Assembly: GCA_023014365.1 (NCBI GenBank)
Contig: JAEBUN010000023.1
Span: 744,001 to 808,000 of the forward strand
Length of the DNA stretch: 64,000 nucleotides
DNA from: Lepiota brunneoincarnata
Lineage: Eukaryota > Basidiomycota > Agaricomycetes > Agaricales > Agaricaceae
Reading direction: 5' to 3'
Both the position numbers and the translations under genes were made by a program. How positions within the stretch are numbered: the first letter of the stretch is position 1; every line of letters begins with the position of its first letter. This document shows, in pieces, positions 37,896 to 47,400 of this stretch. Below the pieces are notes generated by a model. It had not been told where the DNA came from. It searched no databases and saw only the letters and a list, made by a program, of their open reading frames with translations.

Positions 37896-38195
37896 TGTTA
37901 GGGGAATAAGGGGCCCAGAACCAAGTTGATAATCAAGTGAGGGGCTTCACCCCCCAACCTGTGCCTATATACTACAGACAGTGCTATAAATACTACAGAA
38001 TGTCCTGGAACATCAGAGAACAACTATTTACAGCACAAGATCAAGTTCTATCTAAGAATACCCATCAGGCAACCTACATCAGAAGAGGAGTAAGAATAGA
38101 TGAGCGGCAACCCGTTACACCAGTTAGATACACTGGGTGATCGGTATGCTAAGCTCACTAGGATTGGGATCTGGCTACCCAGCTGTCCCCTTACA
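37896..38195. mobile_element. Element D' (300 bp), LTR-like, inside element C
   Basis: Starts TGTTAGGGGAATAAGG and ends CTGTCCCCTTACA. Target duplication ATACC at 37891-37895 and 38196-38200. The first about 35 bases match element D in B. No coding capacity. Either a solo LTR or a small terminal-repeat element. Confidence 0.8.
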
Positions 38196-38456
38196 ATACC
38201 CACCCGATTGGACCCACCACCTGCACCAGTTTCTATCAACAGCGAACCAGAATACAAAATTGCTCACATTGTCGACTCAAAGATTGATTGGTGCTGCACA
38301 TGCAAACTCCTCTACAAAGTCATTTGGTTAGGTTATGAAGACACCAAAGAAAAGTCTTCATGGTTACCAGCTACCAAGCTTGAACATGCTATAGATCTAG
38401 TAGAGGCTTTCCATTCCTCTTACCCCACTAAGCCTGGCCCCCTCCATTCACTCTGA
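38196..38456 (+). pseudogene. C chromodomain-like C-terminus
   Basis: After D' the frame resumes with PEYKIAHIVDSKIDW, KLLYKVIWLGYEDTKEKSSW and LPATKLEHAIDLVEAFHSSY, which has the layout of a degenerate chromodomain (aromatic cage region YKVIWLGY). Ends at a stop at 38454-38456. Confidence 0.6.
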
Positions 38457-38513
38457 GTTTTCCACTGATCACCCACCACACCAAGAAACAAAAATTTATT
38501 GGACAAGTACAAA

Positions 38514-39577
38514 TTACCTGTCCATGTCATTCCCAGAAGTGCGGGGTGGCACCGCCGCATCCTCCATCATATCTTGCACCTCCTCTTCTGAAATGCCTCC
38601 AATGCTCTCCGACCCCTCTGTCTCCTCCATCTCTGTAATACCCCTACTCAACTAGTTACCATCCACCTGTGCTTCCCAACGCTGCAACTGTTCATAGTGG
38701 CCAGCCATTATTTCAACCTTATCCACCTTCTCCCCCAACCGAGTGATGGCTGTTTCAAGCTGTACCTCCATGATGTTGACCCGCTTGAGGGTCTCCCAGT
38801 GTCCTTCTTCAACAAGCCTCTTCAATTCTACAAGACTTGGTCAGCAATCCTCACAATCAATGATTATTATTTCACCTTCGAATTGCTGACTTGACACCAC
38901 CCCAGCCCCTGCTCAGCTCTGTCTCCTCTTGACCCCCACACCATTTTTTTATTTTGCTGCACCAATGGCAACTCCTGGTGTTACTAAAAAACTATCAGTA
39001 TGTAGCCTGGAAACTCTCAAAATGACTTACCTGCTGGCGATCTCACACAGGACCTTATCTTGCTGGCACCTCCAGCAGGGATTCTTGCTCCTGAATACAT
39101 TCACATTTCCCCATTGCGGGGCTGCCCTCACCTTTGCCTTCCCCTTACCCTTATCCCCTGAATCCCCAGAGGCCTCCTCCTCCTCATCTCTCGCCTCGTC
39201 CCTATCTGTGTATTCGGAATCCAACTCCTCCATATCTACCTGCATTGGTTCTTCTGGTGGATGGCTCGATGAGGCCCCTGTAGTTGTTGCAACAAGTCAG
39301 GCCCAAATTGCCTGATGCTCTGCCTTGGTAGCCTCAGTCTTGTTGCTGCCTGATCTCTTCTGCCATACACTCCCTCGCCTGCTCCTCCGCTTGTTGCTGG
39401 CACAGCACTATCATCTGCTGCCACTCCTCCTCCTCTTGTTGCTCCTCCTCCTCCAGCCTCTCGATTTCCAGCCACTCTTGTTCCTCTTGCTCCACCTTCT
39501 CCCTCAACAATTGTGCCTTGTGCTCCGCAGCGGTTAGTTGTTGGGAGGGTTGTCTGCTTATGGGAGTAAGAGGTCAA
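38514..39577 (-). pseudogene. Antisense accessory ORF in element C (coiled coil and CxxC motif)
   Basis: Read against the direction of C, between its pol and its 3' LTR. N-terminal part is a Glu/Gln-rich coiled coil (AAEHKAQLLREKVEQEEQEW, QEEEEWQQMIVLCQQQAEEQ). Then MEELDSEYTDRDEARDEEEE, KGKGKAKVRAAPQWG and FRSKNPCWRCQQDKVLCE (Zn2Cys6-like CxxC..C). After an intron-like gap comes a second helix (LVELKRLVEEGHWETLKRVN, LETAITRLGEKVDKVEIMAG), and it ends near 38514. It has at least two stops and a frame change. I recall similar antisense ORFs in other Agaricomycete gypsy elements. Function unknown. Confidence 0.55.
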
Positions 39578-39694
39578 GTTGTGTTTTTTTGGAATTGAAC
39601 CAGTTCACCCATTTTTATACCCTGCCAGAACTTTCCAATCAGCCCCAGCCTAGACTGCCTTGGGCCTCGAGGCTCAGCCCTAAAGGGGGGGTAC

Positions 39695-40357
39695 TGTCAT
39701 ATCCATGCCAACTCAGAGTCTAATCATTTAAACTTTGGCTTCTCAACTCCACGTGTGCTCCACACAACAACCCTCTGCCCTCTGACTTGGCCCTGACTTG
39801 CTCCAACCGCAACCTGCTGCCCTGATCATGCAACCACCTCCACATGTGCCATGGTCACCTGACCCTCAGTGTCTCTATTTCCCAGTCTCCATTTTCCGTC
39901 TGTAGTCAAGATATGTTATCAGTCTCCATACCTATACCGGTTTCCATTCCATTTGTAATCCATTTGTAATCCATTTGTAACTATATTGGTCTCTGCTTTG
40001 CTCTGCATGTAGTCAGTATGAGTCATAGTTTGTAAGGCCAGTAGTATATATACCATAGGTACTTGGCTTGTACTCTTCAGGCTGATAATTGAATCGAGCA
40101 GCGGACCAGCTCCCTGTTCCATATCCTCTCCTCTCTTCTACCTCACTCCACTTCAGCTCCGACTTCCTGAAATATGGACTAGGACAGCAGGAGGGCACAG
40201 GACATATGCTGAGGCCACAAGTCCAACTTCCTGCCCAAAGTACTCCACCTCAGTCCCAAAGTCTACATACTGACTTTGCCCTGTCCCCCTGGTTACCTTA
40301 TACCAAGGATACCACCCCAACCCTCCGCTTCAGACCTGATCCGCACTGGCTCTAACA
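39695..40357 (+). repeat. C 3' LTR (663 bp)
   Basis: Preceded by a polypurine tract (TAAAGGGGGGGTAC, 39681-39694). Same length and ends as the 5' LTR, followed by ATCTT. Confidence 0.92.
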
Positions 40358-40413
40358 ATCTTGTAAAGTCAAATACTTGTTCCAGCTCCTCTCTGTCTGG
40401 ACTGTTCATAACA
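40358..40413 (-). repeat. B 3' LTR, remaining 51 bp after C insertion
   Basis: Starts with the second ATCTT copy (40358-40362) and ends CTGTTCATAACA at 40413. It is immediately followed by the internal B sequence with the purine tract on the minus strand (GAAGGGGATAA). Confidence 0.85.
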
Positions 40414-40949
40414 TTATCCCCTTCATAAGGTCTGATGTCCTCATCAGACATATCCTCAGTATAGTCCAACAGGCTCTCCTGTGATGTTTGATTTGGCAAT
40501 GGGGTCCCAGTTGTAGTAGGGGTCAGGTTCTGGAGAGTTGGTTTGGTAGCTTGGTGGTCTGGGGATGGTGGATCTTGGGTGAGGTCAATGATGAGGGGTT
40601 CTCTGGAGCAAGTGGTGATGGGTGCATTGAAGGACCGATTCAGGAAGTCGGTGGCTTCTGCCAGCAGATGTGGTGGTGGTGTTGGTGGTTGGAATAATGA
40701 TGGGGGCACCTTGAATTCAGGTGTGGAGGGGTCTGGCTGAGGTGGGGTGCTGTTCAGCATTTGTGACAATATGTTGAATATTGTTTGTGGTTTTGCATGT
40801 GAGGGATCAAGCTCTGTTTGGCATTCCTTGTGGGTAGTGATACAAGCCAGGTACCATACTTGCGGGTTGATGTTGGTAAGGGTTTCTTTCACAGTGCTTC
40901 TCATAATGGCTGGGGGCAATCTTTTGACAATATCAACATTAGTAGTGTG
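40414..40949 (-). pseudogene. B extra 3' ORF, second part (SIM-like region)
   Basis: Continuation beyond A and X: minus strand reads INPQVWYLACITTHK, DPSHAKPQTIFNIL, a Pro-rich stretch, LLAEATDFLNRSF, then EPLIIDLTQDPPSPDHQ (SUMO-interacting-like) and DYTEDMSDEDIRPYEGDNV running into the LTR. The frame is open over about 180 codons despite many substitutions. Confidence 0.72.
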
Positions 40950-41689
40950 AGGGAGGAAACTTGCCTACATGCAGAATCCATCCCTGCATCATATTTTCAT
41001 TTAGGTATTTAAGTAGCACATTTGTACTTAGATACCTCAGCTCCCTGTGGGGTGAAGGGTGTGAGTTCGAAGGGGTAGTAGTCAACAATGGGAGATTTGA
41101 ATATGAGTTTTTTTTTTTTTTTTGTGAGCGAACTTCGAGATGAACAAAGGGTAAATTTGATGGTTAACTACATGAGTACAAGCCGATCATATAGCTATGA
41201 GAGGCACCTAAGCACCAGACGAGCAAGAAATAAATGAAAGACCTATTCTATGGTCTAAGCTAAGTCCAATCTGTGAGACCCGTCAAGGTGGCGGTCTTAT
41301 TGACTGGGTCTGTGTCTAAGCAAGATGAAAGGAATAACTAACTACAAGTCCGAGAGCGTGTTTTATAAGTCCAAGCACACGTTCCGTGTTGCCACGTCAC
41401 CGTTGCCAAGTCACTGTGGGTCCATGCTCAGGTAGCCACGGTGCTACCCCCACATCCCAATGACAAGGATGTCTCCGCTGCCATAAGACCTCCAAAAGGC
41501 TACAGTGTAACCAGCCTGCAGTTTCCTTCCTCAGTCTCTCTCTCTCAGTCTCTCTCTTTCTCAAGTCTCTCACTTGATGGAGTTGTACTTGTACCCAGTT
41601 TCACAAGGTCAAGAAGATGAGCCCGTGGTTGTTTTGTCAACCACACCTTGCCCTTACAATTGTCTTGGAGGATGATTCTCTTTCCTACA
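40950..41689. mobile_element. Element X (740 bp), unclassified insertion in B
   Basis: Comparison with the empty site in A (complement of 48700-48720) shows that B is interrupted here. Flanks are GTAGTGTG (40942-40949) and GTAGCATG (41690-41697), both one-step derivatives of GTAGCGCG in A, so an 8-bp target duplication that decayed separately on each side. Ends (AGGGAGGAAAC and ...TTTCCTACA) share only a weak inverted AGGAAA. Contains a T17 tract (41110-41126) and a CT-rich stretch (41530-41575). No coding capacity. Confidence 0.65.
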
Positions 41690-41706
41690 GTAGCATGGGC
41701 ATCCTG

Positions 41707-42404
41707 TGTTATGAACAGTCCAGACCGGGAGGAACAAGAACTATTGTTCGACTTTACAAGATGGGTACAGGAGACTACAGACCAATTACGGGCACAAGAA
41801 TACGAAGACAAGGAAGGGGAATATTACACCGCCATGCAGGACCTGGTGAGAGAAGCAGGAATGGAGATAACCTTGGAGGATATATTGGAATACCCTGAGG
41901 ACGAAGAAGATAACCATGGATCAACCGATCCAACCTCCGATACGGATGGAAGCACCGAGAGAATGGAGAGCGAGAACGGAGAGGACTCCATGGAGATACA
42001 ATCGGGAGAAGAAGATTATGAGTCAGAGGAAAGCGATGGAACATCGCACAGCAGTAGCAAGAGTACTGACTCATTGTAATATAAATAACGCTAGGATGCC
42101 ATCAGCCAGGATGTGCATCATGGTCAGGACTGCGCACGACCAGTAGAACAGCCAAGTAACCTATAACGAGTATATAGCACCTCATAGGTATATAAGGCCT
42201 GTACAAGTAGAGGTTAAAGCCCTAAGCTTTAATCTTGTTAACAGCGGTCGTTTACCTCTCTGCCTTAACTTGGCGTCTTCCCTCGTTATCTCATTGAGCG
42301 CGATCCACTAAGCTCTATAAGGCCAACCGTCTTGGACACCTTGTAGAGTGATTGAAGGCCGTCTCCAGTTATCCTCGGATACAGAAGGAGCATGGATCAT
42401 AACA
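41707..42404 (+). repeat. A 5' LTR (698 bp)
   Basis: Contains an acidic ORF (41708-42079), the C-terminal coding end of the extra 3' ORF when in the 3' position, a TATA-like box TATATAAG at 42189-42196, and the sequence AAGCTTTAATCT at 42224-42235 that is complementary to the primer site. Confidence 0.93.
42189..42196 (+). promoter_or_regulatory. LTR TATA box of element A
   Basis: TATATAAG, about 35 bp upstream of AAGCTTTAATCT, which puts the expected RNA start at or just before that sequence. The same arrangement is present in the 3' LTR and, decayed, in B. Confidence 0.6.
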
Positions 42405-42406
42405 TT

Positions 42407-42418
42407 AGATTAAAGCTT
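42407..42418 (+). promoter_or_regulatory. Putative self-primer binding site of element A
   Basis: AGATTAAAGCTT starts two bases after the 5' LTR and is the exact reverse complement of AAGCTTTAATCT at 42224-42235, near the predicted RNA 5' end. No tRNA-like TGG primer site is present. Tf1-type elements prime reverse transcription by folding their RNA 5' end back onto such a site. Confidence 0.65.
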
Positions 42419-42594
42419 CCTTTGGATAACCTCCATCGTACACCCCGTGGTATCGGTACGCCTTGTCGCTACCCTTCCACACCGGCAGACGATACGCTTT
42501 ATCGCTATCCGAGTGCCAACCGTATCTGACGACACGCCTTGTCGCTGTCCGGTGATACACCCCCGTAGAGCAGGCCACCATACCCTCTGCACCC

Positions 42595-44361
42595 TTGGTC
42601 AGACGCACCGAAAGCGTTGATAGGTCATCCACACCTTTAAGTGTTGATTGGGATAACGCACCCGTAAGCGTTGTATACAGGTCATCCGCACCTTCAAGCG
42701 TCGATTGGGATAACGCACCCGCAAGTGTTGTTTATTCACCCTCACCTTCACCTTCGACTTCTTCCCTCTTCACCCTGTCTACAAACCGAAACGACCCCCT
42801 TGCCACCGACTACGAAGAATCCAACAGTTCTGACTGGTCAACAACCAACTCCGAACCCGACTTCACACCCCCTCCACCACGGACCCTAAAAAGAAAACAA
42901 AACCTATACCCCTCACTCGTTCACCCTCTGGTTCCACACCGTACCCTACACAACCTACCAAGAGAGTTCAACATCGAACAGAAGACCCAGGATACCCAGC
43001 ACCCCCAGCATCAGTTCTTCAATCCCTACCTAAACAACCACCACCTGAAAGAACTGCCACCTCTACCCGCTCAAAGCTCGGGGAGCCGATTCATAGAACA
43101 TCTACCCCATCCTCCGGTCCTCAACCCTCAACAAGTACAAGAACTAGCGATAACACTTTGCAACAGAAACCCCCAAGAACATTCTCACCCCTCGCATCAC
43201 CACTTGGATCACCGGTACACTCACCACCTCGATCCAGTTCCCCTGTACAATCCGAACCATCCGAAGTTAGCCCCACTACCGGGTCTATTCACACTTCCGA
43301 CGAGGAATCCACAACCTCTGACATTAACAATATGGCCTCCTCCGCAAAAATCAATACACCCCCAACCTTTAATGGAGAGACCGACTACTTCCGCCTCTGG
43401 AAGGATGCAGTACAACTATACATCGATGCAAAGCCAGGAGCCTTTCCCGATGACAAGACCAAGATACAATTCGCCCTTTCATACATGTCCACCGGCCCCG
43501 CCGCAACATGGAGAGGAGCATTCTTGGAATCAAACAAAGAACTTGATGGAAGCCAGACCCTTCCGACATGGAAGAAATTTCTCGAAGGACTTGATACATC
43601 CTTCGCCCCAAACAATGTCCCCGCCGATGCAATGGACAGAATCCGCCACCTCAAACAGAATGGACGATATATCGATGATTACATATCCCAGTTCCAGATA
43701 CTTGCCTATCAGGCCGACCTTGGAGATGGAGTGGCGGCGGTCAACTATTTCAAGAACGGGCTGGATCGCCCCGTCGCAATCAAGACAATTAGCCTCAATC
43801 CAGGAAACAAACTCAGCGACTGGTTCAAGCAAGCTCGAACAGCATATCAGATACTACAAACTCAACGCGACTATATGCAAACTCGAGGAACTCCCTCGTT
43901 TCCAACGACTTCGCGCACTCGCCCATTTAAAGGGAAAAGAAATGCTTTTACGCGCCGTGTCCCACTGCCCTATCAAGCAACAGACCCTAACGCAATGGAT
44001 ATTGACCAACTCACCGAAGCAGTCTACAACCTCGACTTTGAGGACGAGCCAGATCTACTTGCCGAGGAAGCTGATGAAGACGAGGAGACCGAAGAAGACA
44101 GACTCCACCAGTTGGTACAAGAACGCACCCGCGAAGCCCTCAATGCAATCCTCACGGACGCCCAAAGAAAGGATCTCAAAGAAAGGAGATGCTTCAACTG
44201 CCGCAAGACTGGACACTTCGCCCGCGAATGCCCCACCAAGAAGACAATATATTGCCGATCCGAATTACCCTGCAATTTGGATGCCAGAAACCGGTCAAAT
44301 GCGATATCCAGAAGAAGACAAGCAAGCTACAGGAAAAAGAACTCGCTATACAACATACTAG
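42595..44361 (+). CDS. Element A overlapping ORF (588 codons), N-terminal gag extension in part
   Basis: Long open frame starting MVRRTESVDRSSTPLSVDWD, with a short repeat (SVDWDNAPxSVVY, twice). The first about 190 codons lie upstream of gag and are conserved in B (FNIEQK-QD-QHPQHQFFNPY, HHLKELPPLPAQS). The rest overlaps gag in another frame (mod 1 against mod 0). Its end (ADPNYPAIWMPETGQMRYPE) is also open in B, where the gag frame has a stop. Probably the true N-terminus of gag is encoded here and joined by splicing or frameshift; the overlapped middle part may be a chance open frame. Confidence 0.45.
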   Translation: MVRRTESVDRSSTPLSVDWDNAPVSVVYRSSAPSSVDWDNAPASVVYSPSPSPSTSSLFTLSTNRNDPLATDYEESNSSDWSTTNSEPDFTPPPPRTLKRKQNLYPSLVHPLVPHRTLHNLPREFNIEQKTQDTQHPQHQFFNPYLNNHHLKELPPLPAQSSGSRFIEHLPHPPVLNPQQVQELAITLCNRNPQEHSHPSHHHLDHRYTHHLDPVPLYNPNHPKLAPLPGLFTLPTRNPQPLTLTIWPPPQKSIHPQPLMERPTTSASGRMQYNYTSMQSQEPFPMTRPRYNSPFHTCPPAPPQHGEEHSWNQTKNLMEARPFRHGRNFSKDLIHPSPQTMSPPMQWTESATSNRMDDISMITYPSSRYLPIRPTLEMEWRRSTISRTGWIAPSQSRQLASIQETNSATGSSKLEQHIRYYKLNATICKLEELPRFQRLRALAHLKGKEMLLRAVSHCPIKQQTLTQWILTNSPKQSTTSTLRTSQIYLPRKLMKTRRPKKTDSTSWYKNAPAKPSMQSSRTPKERISKKGDASTAARLDTSPANAPPRRQYIADPNYPAIWMPETGQMRYPEEDKQATGKRTRYTTY

Positions 44362-44456
44362 AAGATGCAACCGACGAAGAAGTCGAGGACATCTACAAAC
44401 ATTTTGCAAATGAATCCAACCACCCAGATGCCCCTCTGGTTAAGGATTTTGCCTAA
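43158..44456 (+). CDS. Element A gag polyprotein
   Basis: Structural protein of the retrotransposon particle. 432 codons; a more probable start may be the ATG at 43332 (MASSAKINTPPTFNGETDYF), the position kept in B. The capsid-like region has FRLWKDAVQLYID, YMSTGPAATWRGAFL, WKKFLEGLDTSFAPNN and NPGNKLSDWFKQARTAYQIL. An acidic linker leads to a CCHC zinc knuckle, CFNCRKTGHFARECPTKK (about 44191-44240). It ends EDIYKHFANESNHPDAPLVK with TAA at 44454-44456. The pol frame is -1 relative to gag and opens only from about 44444, so pol is probably made by frameshift or reinitiation. Confidence 0.85.
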   Translation: MQQKPPRTFSPLASPLGSPVHSPPRSSSPVQSEPSEVSPTTGSIHTSDEESTTSDINNMASSAKINTPPTFNGETDYFRLWKDAVQLYIDAKPGAFPDDKTKIQFALSYMSTGPAATWRGAFLESNKELDGSQTLPTWKKFLEGLDTSFAPNNVPADAMDRIRHLKQNGRYIDDYISQFQILAYQADLGDGVAAVNYFKNGLDRPVAIKTISLNPGNKLSDWFKQARTAYQILQTQRDYMQTRGTPSFPTTSRTRPFKGKRNAFTRRVPLPYQATDPNAMDIDQLTEAVYNLDFEDEPDLLAEEADEDEETEEDRLHQLVQERTREALNAILTDAQRKDLKERRCFNCRKTGHFARECPTKKTIYCRSELPCNLDARNRSNAISRRRQASYRKKNSLYNILEDATDEEVEDIYKHFANESNHPDAPLVKDFA

Positions 44457-47400
44457 GGAGACTAGCCACCACGTCTAGCCCTCCACAAATACCTCCTTCC
44501 CTTTCCTATTCACAAAATGATATTAATGTTGTAAAGTTACAGGAATCATCAGCACGCGTAATACATCTACCCTGTCGAATCCGAAAACACAAGTTCACTA
44601 AGGAAGGACCCGAAAGCGTGGAACTACTCGCCCTACTCGACTCAGGAGCAGCAGGAAACTTCATTGACCCCGGAATGGTCAAACAACATTCATTCAAAAC
44701 AACACCCCTCGATCGACCCATCGAAGTACGAAATGCCGATGGATCTGTTAACAAAAATGGAACAGCCACCCACTACACGACCCTCAACCTAACGGTTAAC
44801 GGGAAGAATATGGAGATCAAACCAAAAGTAGTCTCCCTCGGAAGCCCAAGACTCATCCTTGGATTCCCTTGGCTCGCAGAACACAACCCAGACATCGACT
44901 GGGATGCCAAACAACTACGCTGGAGAAACGAATGTTGGGACAACACTATATTCCGAGAACTCATCCAATCCATGGAACCCGATTGGATCTACAATGACCA
45001 ACTCAACCACATCTCCACACTAGAGCCCACAAGCTTCGAAGAAATCAACTTCAAAGCCTCCGCATCACAATTCCTCGCCGTACAACATGGAGAAAAGAAA
45101 AACGACGACCCAAGAAAAGTCGTACCCACGGAATTCCACAAATACCTCCCAGTATTTAGCAAGAAACAAGCCGAACGATTCCCCCCACAACGACCATGGG
45201 ATCACAAAATTGAACTCAAGGAATCATTCAAACCAATTGCCATGAAGTCTTACCGACTCTCCCTCAATGAAGAAAAGGAACTCGACACGTTCCTAGAAGA
45301 AAACCTTCAAAAGGGATACATTCGACCATCCGAATCGCCAATGGCATCACCCTTCTTCTTTGTAGGAAAAAAAGACGGAAAACTATGCCCCTGTCAAGAC
45401 TACAGGTACCTCAACGAGCATACCGTCAAAAATGCGTACAACCTCCCCCTCATCTCTCATATTCTCGACAAACTCCGAGGATCAAAATACTTCACCAAAC
45501 TCAACGTACGAGCAGGATACAACAACATCCGCATACGCAAAGGAGATGAATGGAAAGGAGCCTTCAGGACACCCCGAGGATTATTCGAACCCACGGTTAT
45601 GTTCTTTGGAATGTGTAACTCCCCAGCAACATTCCAAACCATGATGGACTCATTATTCCGAAAACTCATCGACAATGGAGGAGTAATCGTTTACATGGAC
45701 GACATCCTCATTCACGCAAAAACAAAACAAGAACTTCGACGCCTCACAAGAGAAGTACTCAAGATACTCAAGGACAACGATCTATACCTCAAAACCGAGA
45801 AATGCAAATTCGAACGACAACGACTCGAATATCTAGGAGTTATTATCACTCCCGACTCAGTTTCGATGGACCCGGCAAAGCTCAAAGGCATCGCTGAATG
45901 GCCAACACCAACTACCCCGCGCGACATACGAAAATTCATAGGATTTTGCAACTTCTATCGAAAATTCATACACCAATACGCCACATGGGCAAAACCTCTC
46001 AATGCCCTAATGTCCAAAACCAAGAAATTCGAATGGACAGAAGAATGCCAGAACGCCTTCGATACTCTCAAGAGAAAATTCCAAAGCGAACCGGTATTAA
46101 TGGTCCCCGACTGAGACAAACCCTTCGAAATCGAATGCGACGCATCACTATTTGCATCAGGAGCAGTCCTACTTCAACACGACAACAATGGAGTTAAACA
46201 CCCAGTCGCATACTTCTCGAAAGGATTCTCACCAGCCGAACGCAACTATCATTGCTCCGAACAGGAACTCTTCGCCATTATCCGAGCACTCAAAGAATGG
46301 TGTCACCACATAGAAGGATCATCACACAAGACCATCGTATGGTCAGATCACGACAACCTTCGCCGCTGGAGAAAACCTGAAGACCTCAGCAGAAGACAAG
46401 CCCGATGGATTGCCTACATGCAACGATTTGACATCGAAATCCGACACATCCCTGGAAAGAAAAATGGACCAGCAGATGCCCTTTCCAGACGACCCGATCA
46501 TGAACCCAAGACAAGAGACAACAAACAGGTCGTTGCACTCCCTGACAAATTCTTTACCTCAGAACAGCCACAACATATCCATATTATCGACGAAAATACT
46601 AAACAGGAAATAAAAGAGCTGTGGAAGAAAAAGAAACAGACCGACATCGCCCAAGAAGATGACTCAGGACACCCACGTGTTCAAGGAAAACTATTTATAC
46701 CACAAGATTTACACCTCAGACGCCGCTTACTGCAAAGAGTACACGACTCACCCACCGCAGGACACCCTGGAATCGCAGAAACAACTAGAAAACTCCAGGA
46801 ATACGCCTACTGGCCCGGGATGCGATCATTTGTCAAAAACTACGTCAAAGGATGTGGTGCTTGCCAACAATACAAGATCAATCGCCACCCCCTAAAACCA
46901 CCGCTTCAACCTATCCCTGGACCCCGTTCTACCCGTCCATTCTTGAACATCTCGATGGATCTTATCACAGACCTACCCCCGGACGGACCCCATGATTCTA
47001 TACTGGTCGTGGTCGACCAGCTTACGAAGGGGATAATTCTAGAACCTACTGCGAAAACCGCCAACGCGGACAAGATCGCCGAAATTCTTATCAAACGGCT
47101 ATTCTCTAGATTTGGCCTTCCCGAGAAAGTTCTCAGTGATCGCGACCCCAGATTCGCTGCCAAATCCATGAAAGAATTCTACAAACAACTCGGAATCGAA
47201 CAAGCACTCTCTACCGCCTACCACCCCCCAGACAGACGGACAAACAGAGCGATTCAATCAAGAAATAGAACTCTACCTTGGCATCTATTGCTCATCGAAC
47301 CCGAACAAATGGGTAAAGGCACTCCCACTCCTGGAATATGTCCACAACTCGAAAACACACGCCGAACACCAACATACCCCATTTGAACTCCTCTATGGAT

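Larger units (their letters stand above)
32249..40357 (+). mobile_element. Element C: Ty3/gypsy retrotransposon inside B's 3' LTR
   Basis: 5' LTR 32249-32911 and 3' LTR 39695-40357, both exactly 663 bp, TGTCATATCC...CTCTAACA. Target duplication ATCTT at 32244-32248 and 40358-40362. Without the 300-bp insertion D' and its TSD the element is 7804 bp. It encodes gag, protease, RT, RNase H, integrase and a chromodomain-like end on the plus strand, all with stops and frameshifts, plus an antisense ORF before the 3' LTR. LTR differences are mostly TG on one copy against CA on the other, as expected if both came from CG. Confidence 0.93.

Noticed and set aside
39325..39537. Leucine-rich plus-strand frame in element C
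   Set aside because: It is the complement of the Glu/Gln-rich antisense coiled coil, not a membrane protein.
40985..41110. tRNA-derived SINE origin for element X (GAGTTCGAAGG as a B box)
   Set aside because: No convincing A box at the right distance and no cloverleaf could be drawn; the 8-bp duplication fits a DNA transposon at least as well.
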